From the NCBI GenBank assembly GCA_016872555.1, contig VGZO01000003.1, positions 1 through 64,000 on the forward strand: a stretch of DNA of 64,000 nucleotides. Reading direction: 5' to 3'. This DNA comes from Planctomycetota bacterium. GTDB lineage: Bacteria > Planctomycetota > Planctomycetia > Pirellulales > UBA1268. Numbering within the stretch: position 1 is the first letter of the stretch; each line of letters opens with the position of its first letter. A program made the translations under genes and the position numbers. A model generated the notes under the pieces. It saw nothing but the letters and a program-made list of their open reading frames with translations. It was not told the origin of the DNA and did not search any database. Positions 34,174-42,700 of this stretch are shown piece after piece.

Positions 34174-34778
34174 CTGAAATCCCGCGTTTCCCGCTGTTTT
34201 CCGAGGAAAACGCGACTCTGTCTCCCGCCGTGACGGCTCCAGCAGGCCGCCGGCGGACGCCGACTGTGCCGGGGAGTGTGCCGGCTCGGCTGCCGGTCAG
34301 AGGTGTGAGAACGGCACGGCGACAATCGCTTCGTCGATCTGCCGCAGTTCGCTGTCGTTGGTGATCACCAGTCCGTACCGACAGCGCCGCTCGGCGACGC
34401 AGGGAAAACCGGCAAGATACTCGTCAAGAAGTGGCTTACAGGCTCTTGTCATGCCTTGCAAAAAAACTCTCGATTATGGAGTGCAAGATCCGGGCCGTCG
34501 CCTCAAGGTCGCCCCTTCACGGTGGAGGCGCTCACGCGGGTGGAGTGACCGGCCGTGTCACCTGGACCCTGGAGACCAATCGTCGCTCGAGCGGCTCTCC
34601 GACGACGCGATCGTCGCGACAACCTACGGTCACTGGACGGCAGGGGCCGCACCGTGGATCGTGTCGGTACGATTCACCGCCGTCGATCCAGACCGGCGGG
34701 CCGCGACGGCCACCCCGATCGCCTGTCCACCGCCGCACGATGCCGGCCGACAGTGATCACAAGCGCGGTCGTGTTCTG
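34174..34778. other. Non-coding stretch after tRNA-Arg
   Basis: These 605 bases hold the short hairpin at 34196-34211, a small minus-strand relic (34297-34452) described separately, and about 300 bases (34453-34778) in which I see no supported gene. A locally A+T-richer patch with a run of seven A lies near 34458-34465. Such debris next to a tRNA is typical of integration or deletion sites. Confidence 0.6.
34297..34452 (-). pseudogene. Possible C-terminal relic of a PIN-domain (VapC-like) toxin gene
   Basis: A 51-codon minus-strand frame ending in a TGA at 34297. The product contains YGLVITNDSELRQID, which resembles the last conserved strand of PIN-domain RNases (LVTNDxEF type), followed by AIVAVPFSHL. 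The acidic residues that would start the domain are missing, and the frame is closed by a stop eight codons above the ATG. No antitoxin gene is beside it. I read it as a decayed or truncated gene; it could also be an unrelated small gene. Confidence 0.35.
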
Positions 34779-36764
34779 TCAGCGTTCCTTGCGACCACGG
34801 TCCCCGTGGCGTTCGGGAGTGCCGCCCGACGACGGCAGATCGTCGTCATCCATCTGCTGACGACGCGCATCGTACCGCGCGATGTCGCGGAGAATCGGCT
34901 CCGCCTCGTCGGCCGGTAGTTCTCGGCGCGCCGCCTCCACCAACCGCGGGGCGATCGCGAGCGCCGCCTCGACGTGGTTCGTGTCCCGATACAGCGAGAA
35001 CAGGTTCATGCAGTTCATGAAGTCGGGGTGAAGGTCGGTGGCGATTGCGAAGTGTTCGATCGACTCGCCGATCGCGCCGTTTTCGGCGAGCAGGGTCGCC
35101 AAAGCGCTGTGGGCGTCCCAGGCATCGGGCTTGAGCCGGATGACCTCGCGATACGTGTCGATCGCCTCGAGAACCCGTCCGTTCTTTTCCAGGGCCACTG
35201 CCAGCGCTTGGACCGCCGCCGGCAGGCGGGGATGGTTACGGTGGTGCGTGCGGCATACCGAGAGCATCTGCGGATAGCGCTGCGTCCGATCGAGCACCGC
35301 GATCACGACATTCGCCAGGAACCGAGTTCCGGGGCTCATCCGCCACGCCCGCGTGACCTTGTCGATGCCCGCGTCGACGGCGCCATCCTCGTAGTCCTGC
35401 CAGCCGGCGAATGCAAGGGCCAGGGCGTTGTCGGGCTGGTGGGCGAGAACGTGGTCCCACAGCCCGGACCTCGTCGCCAAGCGTGGCACGGTCGCGACCA
35501 CCACGCCCACCGACAACGCCGTCACGGCGACGGTCGGTAGCCACGATCCCGCTACCGCCAGCCGAACGCGACCGGCCGTCCGCGTTCCGAGGACGCGCGT
35601 TGCCAGCACCCGGGTCGCTTCCATGACCGAGATCGTCAGGAAAGGGAGGACGACCAGGGAGGCCACGTACATCCGCCTCTCGGCGATCTCCTCGTGGGGC
35701 AAGGGCACGATCAAGGTCGGTGACAGGACAAGAAAGAACGACGCCAGCGAGAACCCCAGCGGACGCCGATACCACACGGCAACGGCGGTGACCGCGACGT
35801 AGGCAGAAAGGCCGACTACGGCGGGCCAGGCCGCGCCGAGCGAATGCAGCGTCGGCACTTGGTAGTGCAGCAGAAGCGGCATCGGCCAGAACAGGAGCCG
35901 CCAGTAAACGAAAAACGACCCGCTCTGCGTCAGCCAGTAGTCGTGTGCGGAGATCGTGTTGTTGAATCCGGCGAGGGGAGTCCCCGCGCCACGCGCGTAG
36001 AGCACGCCGAGCGGGAGCAGGCTGGCGAGCACCCCGAGGTACAGCGGCCAGGAGCGGCGTAGGATCGCGAGCGGCGCACCGCCGAGGAATGTCCACTCGT
36101 ACAGCGCCAAGACGGCCGGAACCGAGGCCATCATCTCCTTGGAGAGCATGCCAGTAACGCTCGTGACAGCCGCGACGGCCGCCAGCGCGAGCCGCGACTG
36201 CCATCCGCGGCAGCGCCAGTACGCGATTGCCGCCCAGAGCGTGAGGAGATAGGACAGCCCCATCTGCAGGTCGGTCCGCTGGGTCAGATAGACGATCGTT
36301 TCCTCGTGGACCGGGTGGGCCATCCACACCAGGGCGGCGGCGAATCCCGTCGCCCCCGCGCGCCCACTGAACCGGCCGGCGAACGGCGGAGAAGTCACCG
36401 TCGCTGCCACGATCACCCATGCAACCAGCGCCGCAATGGTATGGACTGCGAGGTTCACCAAGCGGTAGCCTCTGGGGTCCGTACCTCCGAAATGGTAGTT
36501 GAGGGCAAACGTCAAGTTGACGGCTGGTCGGACCTCGAGAGGAGTGCCTGGCGACGGCCGCAGGGGGCCGGGCAAAGCGGCCGTGCCGAACAGAGGGCTG
36601 AGCCGACGAATCGATTCGTTGGACTCGATCGACGGGCGATCGTCGAAGATCAACTCGTAATTCAGGGTCCTGCCGTACATGAACCAGCACACGGCCACGA
36701 GCAGGGCGATGCCGATAGCCGCGGTAGCCGAGGACGGGATCCGAAGGGGATGTGTGCTCGACAT
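34779..36764 (-). CDS. TMTC-like multi-pass membrane protein with C-terminal TPR repeats
   Basis: A 661-residue protein. Ten or more hydrophobic segments span about 14-425, and about 455-610 are TPR-like repeats (VLEAIDTYREVIRLKPDAWDAHSALATLLAE, in two parts of this pattern). The first loop holds LIFDDRPSIESNESIRRL and later TQRTDLQMGLSYLLTLWA and ADERM-like EEIAERRMY, the layout of the TMTC / O-mannosyltransferase-like (GT-C) family. Members transfer lipid-linked sugars to proteins. The ATG at 36764 is preferred to the one at 36827. Codon use has somewhat more A/T at third positions than neighbours. It is divergent from the flavoprotein gene. Confidence 0.85.
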   Translation of the reverse strand: MSSTHPLRIPSSATAAIGIALLVAVCWFMYGRTLNYELIFDDRPSIESNESIRRLSPLFGTAALPGPLRPSPGTPLEVRPAVNLTFALNYHFGGTDPRGYRLVNLAVHTIAALVAWVIVAATVTSPPFAGRFSGRAGATGFAAALVWMAHPVHEETIVYLTQRTDLQMGLSYLLTLWAAIAYWRCRGWQSRLALAAVAAVTSVTGMLSKEMMASVPAVLALYEWTFLGGAPLAILRRSWPLYLGVLASLLPLGVLYARGAGTPLAGFNNTISAHDYWLTQSGSFFVYWRLLFWPMPLLLHYQVPTLHSLGAAWPAVVGLSAYVAVTAVAVWYRRPLGFSLASFFLVLSPTLIVPLPHEEIAERRMYVASLVVLPFLTISVMEATRVLATRVLGTRTAGRVRLAVAGSWLPTVAVTALSVGVVVATVPRLATRSGLWDHVLAHQPDNALALAFAGWQDYEDGAVDAGIDKVTRAWRMSPGTRFLANVVIAVLDRTQRYPQMLSVCRTHHRNHPRLPAAVQALAVALEKNGRVLEAIDTYREVIRLKPDAWDAHSALATLLAENGAIGESIEHFAIATDLHPDFMNCMNLFSLYRDTNHVEAALAIAPRLVEAARRELPADEAEPILRDIARYDARRQQMDDDDLPSSGGTPERHGDRGRKER

Positions 36765-36871
36765 CGCGAACGGTTTACTTCCGGCGACGGCAGCTCCCCG
36801 CGGCCGCCGCGAGGTGGATACCGACAATCCCCGCGCGGAAATTACCTGACGCCGGCACGAGGAGTCTACGG

Positions 36872-38449
36872 ATGATCCAGGGAGGAATCAGGACGGAGGC
36901 GAGCCCCGTTACCGAGCCGTCGGCCGGGGGCCGCTCCGCCGGTCGGATACCGCGCCGCGTCGCCGTGATCGGGAGCGGACCGGCCGGGCTCACCGTCGCG
37001 TGGCAGATGGCCCGCGCGGCCATCGCCGTCGATGTCTATGAGGCAGCCGCGCAGGTCGGGGGATTGTCGCGGTCGATCGATCTCTGGGGCAGACGCGTCG
37101 ATTTGGGGCCACATCGCTTTTTCAGCGCCGATCCGCGGGTCAATCGTTTTTGGCGGACGGTCGTCGGCGACGACTGGCACGTCATCAATCGGCTCACCAG
37201 GATCCGCTTCGACGGCAAGCTGTTCGCCTATCCCCTGCGACCGCTGGACATCGTCCGCCACCTCGGCATCGGCGAATGCCTTCGCATGATCGTCAGCTAC
37301 GCTGCAGCGCGTGTCGGCGGCCAAGCCCGCCGAGGCGCCGGGAATTCGTTCGAGGACTGGGTCGTGCGTCGGTTCGGGCGCCGATTGTTCGAAATGTTCT
37401 TCAAGACCTACAGCGAGAAACTGTGGGGGATTCCTTGCACGCGTCTGAGCCACGACTTCGCCGTGCAGCGCATCCGTCGGCTCTCGCTCGCCGACGTCGT
37501 CGCCAACGCCCTGTCCGGCGGTCGGTTGCGCCGCCACCGGACTCTCGCCGACTGCTTCGCCTACCCGAGCGGCGGCACCGGCATGGTGTACGAACGCCTC
37601 GCCGCAAGGATCGTCGCGGACGGAGGACGCGTGTTGTGCCGTGAGACCGTGACCGAGATCCTCACCACCTCCGGCGCGGTCACCGGATTGCGACTCGAAC
37701 ACGGCCGTGTCGAAAAGTACGATCGGGTCGTCTCGACGATGCCCCTGACGCACCTTGTCCATGGTCTCGCATCCACTCCTCCCGCGGTGGTCGCCGCCGC
37801 TCACCAACTCTCCTTCCGGAACACGATCCTGGTCTACCTGCGGGTGGGGACGCCGCATCTGTTTCCGGACCAGTGGGTGTACGTCCACGACCCCGCCGTC
37901 GGCGTCGGTCGGGTGACGAACTTCAACAATTGGGGCCCGCCCGGCGGTCAGTCCCCGTCCGACACCGTCGTGTGCTGCGAATACTGGTGTACTTCCACCG
38001 ACCCCGTCTGGTCTGCCAGCGATGCCGACTTGCAGCGGTTGGCGGCCGCGGAGATGCGCACGGTCGGCCTGCTCCGCGACCACCCGGTCAGCGACGGGCA
38101 CGTCGTCCACCTCCCCAGGTCATATCCGGTGTACGAAATCGGCTACCGCCGGCACGTGGAGACGATCGCTCACTTCCTCCGCGGGATCCACGGCCTGACG
38201 GTGATCGGACGCTACGGGTCGTTCAAGTACAACAATCAGGACCACAGCATCCTGATGGGACTGTTGGCCGCCGAGAACGTGCTTCTCGACCGGAACCACG
38301 ACCTGTGGGCCGTCAACTCCGATAGCGACGGCTACCAGGAGTCGGCCACGTTCGACGAATCCGGTGTACTGGCCCACCGCGGCCGGCCAGCCGCCGGCGC
38401 GGCGGGCACGGTGGACGTCGAACGCCCCGCCGCCCTGTCGGCGGCTTGA
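36872..38449 (+). CDS. FAD-dependent amine-oxidase-fold protein, UDP-galactopyranose-mutase-like
   Basis: A 525-residue flavoprotein. After about 28 residues comes the dinucleotide motif VAVIGSGPAGLTVAWQMARA and then GGLSRSIDLWGRRVDLGPHRFFS, typical of the NAD(P)-binding Rossmann/amine-oxidase family that includes UDP-galactopyranose mutase and protoporphyrinogen-oxidase-like enzymes. Later landmarks are FKTYSEKLWGIP and FKYNNQDHSILMGLLAAEN. The ATG at 36872 has AGGAG 8 bases upstream. Neighbours (TMTC-like protein, methyltransferase) suggest a cell-surface glycan or glycolipid role. The exact reaction is not certain. Confidence 0.87.
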   Translation: MIQGGIRTEASPVTEPSAGGRSAGRIPRRVAVIGSGPAGLTVAWQMARAAIAVDVYEAAAQVGGLSRSIDLWGRRVDLGPHRFFSADPRVNRFWRTVVGDDWHVINRLTRIRFDGKLFAYPLRPLDIVRHLGIGECLRMIVSYAAARVGGQARRGAGNSFEDWVVRRFGRRLFEMFFKTYSEKLWGIPCTRLSHDFAVQRIRRLSLADVVANALSGGRLRRHRTLADCFAYPSGGTGMVYERLAARIVADGGRVLCRETVTEILTTSGAVTGLRLEHGRVEKYDRVVSTMPLTHLVHGLASTPPAVVAAAHQLSFRNTILVYLRVGTPHLFPDQWVYVHDPAVGVGRVTNFNNWGPPGGQSPSDTVVCCEYWCTSTDPVWSASDADLQRLAAAEMRTVGLLRDHPVSDGHVVHLPRSYPVYEIGYRRHVETIAHFLRGIHGLTVIGRYGSFKYNNQDHSILMGLLAAENVLLDRNHDLWAVNSDSDGYQESATFDESGVLAHRGRPAAGAAGTVDVERPAALSAA

Positions 38450-38530
38450 CCGGACACCCCGCGCAATCAGCTGGCCTGTGAGCCGGGTGCCGGCGGGTGG
38501 CCGGTGCGTTGGCGCCGACGAGGCACTCGG

Positions 38531-39280
38531 ATGCTGCTCGACGACGAAGCCACCCGCCGGCACTACGACGGTATCGTCGGGCACCGCTCGCGACTGTACC
38601 GCGAGCGGTTCGACGACGATCTCCTCGAAAACCGGCCGATCGTCGCCCGGATGTTCGAGCGGGCCTTCGCGCGGTTGTATCCCCTGCGCGTCGGCTCGAT
38701 GCTCGACGTCGGCTGCGGGACGGCCCTGTACTTCCCGATCCTCTGCCGCCACGCCGACCGGCTCGAGGGGATCGATGGCTCGGCGGCGATGATCCGCCGG
38801 GCCGAGGCGAACCTCGCCACGCGGGGGCTCGCCAACTGCCGGGTACATGTCGGCAGCGCCACCCGGCTCCCGTTCGCCGATCGATCGTTCGACGCCGTCA
38901 ACTCGTGGGACTTCCTCCATCACGTCGGCAACCTCGAAGGGACCCTCGCCGAGATCCGCCGCGTGCTCAAGCCCGGGGGTCGGTACGTGGCCGTGGAACC
39001 GAACCTCCTCAATCCGTCGATTGCCTGGTACCACGCCCGCCGTCGTTCCGAATGGCGGTTGTTCGCGCGGAACCAATTCACGATCCCACGGCGGCTCGAG
39101 GCCGCGTTCGATACCCTGATCGGCTACGACAACACCGTGATCAGCTTCGTCGATGCGCGAACCGAATGGCTGTGGCGGGTCGCAGACGGGTTGACGTCGC
39201 TGCCGCCCCTCCGCTGGCTCGCGTTCAGGTATGTTGTCGAATGCCACCTACGCGACGGGCACGACGTCCAGGCGCCGTGA
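38531..39280 (+). CDS. SAM-dependent class I methyltransferase
   Basis: A 249-residue methyltransferase. SAM-binding motif I reads MLDVGCGTALYFP (about 58-70), the acidic residue follows in LEGIDGSAAMI, and motif IV/post motif is NSWDFLHHVGNLEGTLAEIRRVLKPGG. The C-terminal ~90 residues hold aromatic pieces that probably cap the substrate pocket. It follows the flavoprotein by 81 bases in the same direction and is likely part of the same surface-glycan or lipid island. The substrate is unknown. Confidence 0.88.
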   Translation: MLLDDEATRRHYDGIVGHRSRLYRERFDDDLLENRPIVARMFERAFARLYPLRVGSMLDVGCGTALYFPILCRHADRLEGIDGSAAMIRRAEANLATRGLANCRVHVGSATRLPFADRSFDAVNSWDFLHHVGNLEGTLAEIRRVLKPGGRYVAVEPNLLNPSIAWYHARRRSEWRLFARNQFTIPRRLEAAFDTLIGYDNTVISFVDARTEWLWRVADGLTSLPPLRWLAFRYVVECHLRDGHDVQAP

Positions 39281-39336
39281 CGGATCACGGGCGGGCGTTG
39301 AGCGCCCGTCGGCACGCCCTCCGGAGGATCGATGCC

Positions 39337-40233
39337 ATGCCCGTCGACCTCGAGCGCATCGACGACCTGTTCCGCGTCCGCCCCGGGAGGAAGTTCGGCC
39401 TCGCCGACCACGATCCGGCCTGGGCCGGCGACCCGAAGGAGCCGGAGAAGAAGCGGCGCGAGAAGGCCGAACAGCTCCTCGCGGCCGACGTCGAGGAACT
39501 GGCACGGATGCAGGAGCTCCTCTGGGCGGCCGACACCTGGAGCGTGCTGGCGATCTTCCAGGCGATGGACGCCGCCGGGAAGGACGGCGTCATCAAGCAC
39601 GTCATGTCCGGCATCAATCCGCAGGGGGTCGAGGTGACGAGCTTCAAGCACCCGTCGGCCGAGGAGCTCGACCACACCTTCCTGTGGCGCTGCATGAAGC
39701 GGCTGCCGGAACGGGGCCGGATCGGGATCTTCAACCGCTCCTACTACGAGGAGGTCCTGATCGTCCGAGTCCATCCCGGGTTGCTCGCCGCCCAGCGAAT
39801 CCCCGGCGTCGAGGCGAAGAAGAAGACCTGGGAGGGGCGGTTCGACGACATCAACGCCTTCGAGCGCCATCTCACCCGCAACGGCACGGTGGTCCTGAAG
39901 TTTTTCCTCAACGTCTCGCGGGAGGAGCAGCGGAAGCGCTTCCTGGCGCGGATCGACGAGCCGGCCAAGCACTGGAAATTCTCGGCGTCCGACGTCGCCG
40001 AGCGCGGCCACTGGGACGACTACATGGCCGCCTACGAGGCGCTGCTCGCCGCGACGAGTACCGAGCACGCGCCGTGGTACGTCGTGCCCGCCGATCGCAA
40101 GTGGGTCAGCCGTGCGGTCGTGGCGGCGGTGCTCGCCGGCACCATCGGCCGGCTCGGCCTCGCCTGGCCGGAGGTCACGGCCGACAAGAAGCAGGCGATC
40201 GAGGAGGCACGACGGAAGCTGATGGCCGAGTGA
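39337..40233 (+). CDS. Polyphosphate kinase 2 family phosphotransferase
   Basis: A 298-residue PPK2-family enzyme, which moves phosphate between polyphosphate and nucleotides. Walker A region is FQAMDAAGKDGVIKHVMSG, followed by INPQGVEVTSFKHPS, and Walker B is IGIFNRSYYEEVLIVRVHP; the lid holds RFLARIDEPAKHWKFS. Length and motifs fit the one-domain class that phosphorylates AMP or ADP; the class cannot be fixed by eye. GGAGG lies about 12 bases upstream of the ATG at 39337. It converges on the LEPR gene, 24 bases away. Confidence 0.92.
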   Translation: MPVDLERIDDLFRVRPGRKFGLADHDPAWAGDPKEPEKKRREKAEQLLAADVEELARMQELLWAADTWSVLAIFQAMDAAGKDGVIKHVMSGINPQGVEVTSFKHPSAEELDHTFLWRCMKRLPERGRIGIFNRSYYEEVLIVRVHPGLLAAQRIPGVEAKKKTWEGRFDDINAFERHLTRNGTVVLKFFLNVSREEQRKRFLARIDEPAKHWKFSASDVAERGHWDDYMAAYEALLAATSTEHAPWYVVPADRKWVSRAVVAAVLAGTIGRLGLAWPEVTADKKQAIEEARRKLMAE

Positions 40234-40257
40234 CGGGGTCGCGGGCACGCCGCTCGC

Positions 40258-42309
40258 TCAGGTCCGTGCCGCCGCTCCCCACGACCAGGTCTTGAGCGTC
40301 GACCAGTTGAAGTAGGCGGTGTCGGTGAAAGTGCTCACCCCGCCGAGGGCGACACGCCAGGTGCCGGTGTTGCGGTTGCGGGCGCTGATGTCGGCCCGGC
40401 CATCGCCGTTGAAGTCCCCGACGACGAAGAAGTCGTAGGGAATGCTCGCCCCCCAGGTGCCATACGCGCCGCTGACCGCGACGGCATTACTGATCCGCGA
40501 CACCCGCCACGTGCCGGTCAGCGCATCGCGGCCGGCGATGTCGGTCCGGCCGTCGCCATTGAAGTCGCCGGTCATGACGTTGATCCAGGTCACCGCCGGT
40601 GACCAGTTCCACTGGTAGAGGTCGCTGAACCCGACGCCCGTGGACAGCGCCAGCCGCCAGTTGCCGGTGACGGGATTGCGGCCGGCGAAGTCGAGGCGCT
40701 TGTCGCCGTTGAAGTCGCCGGTGACGAAGTTCGACCAACTGACGGCGTTGGTCCAGGTGGCGACCGTGCTACTGACGTAGATCGAGCCGTTGAACCGCGA
40801 CAGGCGCCACTGGCCGGTCAGCGGGTCGCGGCCGAGGAGATCGGTGCGGCCGTCGCCGGTGAAGTCGCCGGTCATGACGTTGGTCCAGGCGACGTTTGCC
40901 GGCCAGTTCCAGAAGGCGGCGTCGGAAAACGATCCGCCGGTGCTGACGCCGATCCGCCAGTTGCCGTTGGTCGGATTGCGGGCGGCGATGTCGGTGCGGC
41001 CGTCACCGTTGAAATCGCCCGCAACATAGTCGGTCCAGTTGATGCTCATCGGCCAGGTCGACCAGACCTGCGGCGTCGCCGTGCCGCTGGCCGGCGTGAG
41101 GATCACCTGCCACTGGCCGCTGCCGCTGCGCAGCGCCGTGTCGTCACGGCCGTCGGCGTTGAAGTCGCCGGTGAGCGTGGCGGTCACCGTGGCGCTGGCG
41201 AGCGTGGCGAGGAGGGTCGTCGTCGCGACGCCGTTGGTGCGCCGGCTGACCCACAGCTCGTTCCCGGACCGGCCGACGAGGCCGCCAGCCATCGCCGGTT
41301 GGCGGACGACCGTGAACTGGTCTTCCTTGAAGTCGGTCGGGTCGAGGGCCGATGCGGCGCGGACGGTGATCACCGCCGTGCCCGACTGACTCACGGCATG
41401 ATCGAGCCGCAGGACGCCGTCGCCGATGCTCGCCGCCACCAGGGCCGGATTACTGCTCGAAACCGTGTACACCAGTTCGCCGACCCGGCTGACCGACGGG
41501 AACGACACGAACTGCGCCGGCTGGACCACGAGCGGATTGGGGATCGGGATGGGGACGTCGCGGATCGGTAGGTCGGTGAAGGCGCCATTTTCGCCGTTGG
41601 GATAGACGGCCGCACCGTAGGAGCCGTAGTAGCCGGAGGCGTTGTAGGTGGGGACGGCCGCCAGCGAGTCGACGGCCGCCATGCCGTTGCCGAGGACGCG
41701 GCCGAAGGCGGTGAAGCCGCCGTTTTGGTTGTCGAGGTTGGAGGAGTTGTCGGCGAGGTTGAAGAACCACTGGTTGGTGGCGCTGTCGGGATTGTTGCCC
41801 AGCTTGGCCATCGCGATCGTGCCGCGGATGTTGGTATTGCCCGGCTCGTTGACGACCGGCGGCTTCGTCGCGATCACCGTCGGCGCACCCCCCGGGCCGC
41901 CGTAGGGGGCCGTCGGGGCGCTGAATCCACCTCCCTGGGTGACGAACCCGGTCACACGCCGGTGGATGATCGTGTTGGCGTAGCGCCCCTCGTCGGCATA
42001 GGCGAGGAAGTTGGCGACCGTCTGCGGCGTGGTCCGCGTGCGCCCCGCCCCCGGTTGGTCGAACAGTTCGACGAAGATCCGGTCGTCAGGGGCGGGGGAA
42101 TTGGTCGTGAACCGCACCAGCGTCCCGGTCACGGCCGTGTCGTCGAACCGGCCGGAGAGCGAAATCGTCTGCGACGTCGCGGCCGCGGGCACGGTGAGAT
42201 CGGGCAGCGGACTGACGACCACGACGGCCAGGGCGAGCCGTGGCTCGAGCGTCTCGCCGGGGCCGAGCGGGCAGGGGCGACGCCGATCGCGGCGGCTGGG
42301 GCGTCTCAT
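40258..42309 (-). CDS. Secreted cyclophilin-type peptidyl-prolyl isomerase with FG-GAP/VCBS repeats and LEPR signature
   Basis: A 683-residue exported protein. The Arg-rich start ends in ETLEPRLAL, the LEPR-type N-terminal export signature seen in planctomycete secreted proteins. About 60-260 is a cyclophilin-like domain (IFVELFDQ, TVANFLAYADEGRYANTIIHRRV, FVTQGGGF, NTNIRGTIAMAKLG, SATNQWFFNLADN, FGRVLGNGMAAVD). About 270-345 is a cadherin-like beta domain. About 385-675 are seven to eight repeats of FNGDGRTDIAGRD type with calcium-binding-like DFNGDGR. It is divergent from the sulfatase gene. Likely anchored or released outside the cytoplasm; fold-assist activity is inferred. Confidence 0.88.
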   Translation of the reverse strand: MRRPSRRDRRRPCPLGPGETLEPRLALAVVVVSPLPDLTVPAAATSQTISLSGRFDDTAVTGTLVRFTTNSPAPDDRIFVELFDQPGAGRTRTTPQTVANFLAYADEGRYANTIIHRRVTGFVTQGGGFSAPTAPYGGPGGAPTVIATKPPVVNEPGNTNIRGTIAMAKLGNNPDSATNQWFFNLADNSSNLDNQNGGFTAFGRVLGNGMAAVDSLAAVPTYNASGYYGSYGAAVYPNGENGAFTDLPIRDVPIPIPNPLVVQPAQFVSFPSVSRVGELVYTVSSSNPALVAASIGDGVLRLDHAVSQSGTAVITVRAASALDPTDFKEDQFTVVRQPAMAGGLVGRSGNELWVSRRTNGVATTTLLATLASATVTATLTGDFNADGRDDTALRSGSGQWQVILTPASGTATPQVWSTWPMSINWTDYVAGDFNGDGRTDIAARNPTNGNWRIGVSTGGSFSDAAFWNWPANVAWTNVMTGDFTGDGRTDLLGRDPLTGQWRLSRFNGSIYVSSTVATWTNAVSWSNFVTGDFNGDKRLDFAGRNPVTGNWRLALSTGVGFSDLYQWNWSPAVTWINVMTGDFNGDGRTDIAGRDALTGTWRVSRISNAVAVSGAYGTWGASIPYDFFVVGDFNGDGRADISARNRNTGTWRVALGGVSTFTDTAYFNWSTLKTWSWGAAART

Positions 42310-42700
42310 CGGTGCAGTCTCCGTGCGAATAGAACTTGCCTTGCGTGAGTATACGGCTCGATCCCGCCGATGGATCGGCTCGGGATTCCGGGCCGATTGG
42401 CGGGAGTGGTGCCAGGGCGATCGTGCGCGAGCCTCTGCTCGGGCTCTGCAGAGGGGGGCGCCCCTCGCGCCTTTGCCCTCGCATCGACCCGCACGACATG
42501 GCGACGGGCCGATGCGAGGGCGACGGCGGAGGGGCTACGCGGGTCCCGTGGACTGGGGGTAGTGGGGCCGCGGGTGCGCCGGTTTGTCGGCGACCGGTCC
42601 CATCGGGCCAGCCCCGATTGACCGGCTTCGGCGGTACGGCCGACAATCCCGGGTCCTGCGGCCGGGGGGGCCGCGACGCTGTTCAGTTCCGGGGGATTCG
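42310..42700. other. Divergent intergenic region with strong inverted repeats
   Basis: 391 bases between two divergent start codons. It holds a perfect 11-bp inverted repeat (CCCTCGCATCG at 42476-42486 and its complement at 42510-42520); after one mismatch the stem continues with CCCG/CGGG. A second 7-bp hairpin, CCTCTGC/GCAGAGG, lies at about 42432-42453. GC-rich runs follow. No coding frame is supported. The structure could be a regulator site for both genes or structured 5' RNA of one of them. Confidence 0.6.
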
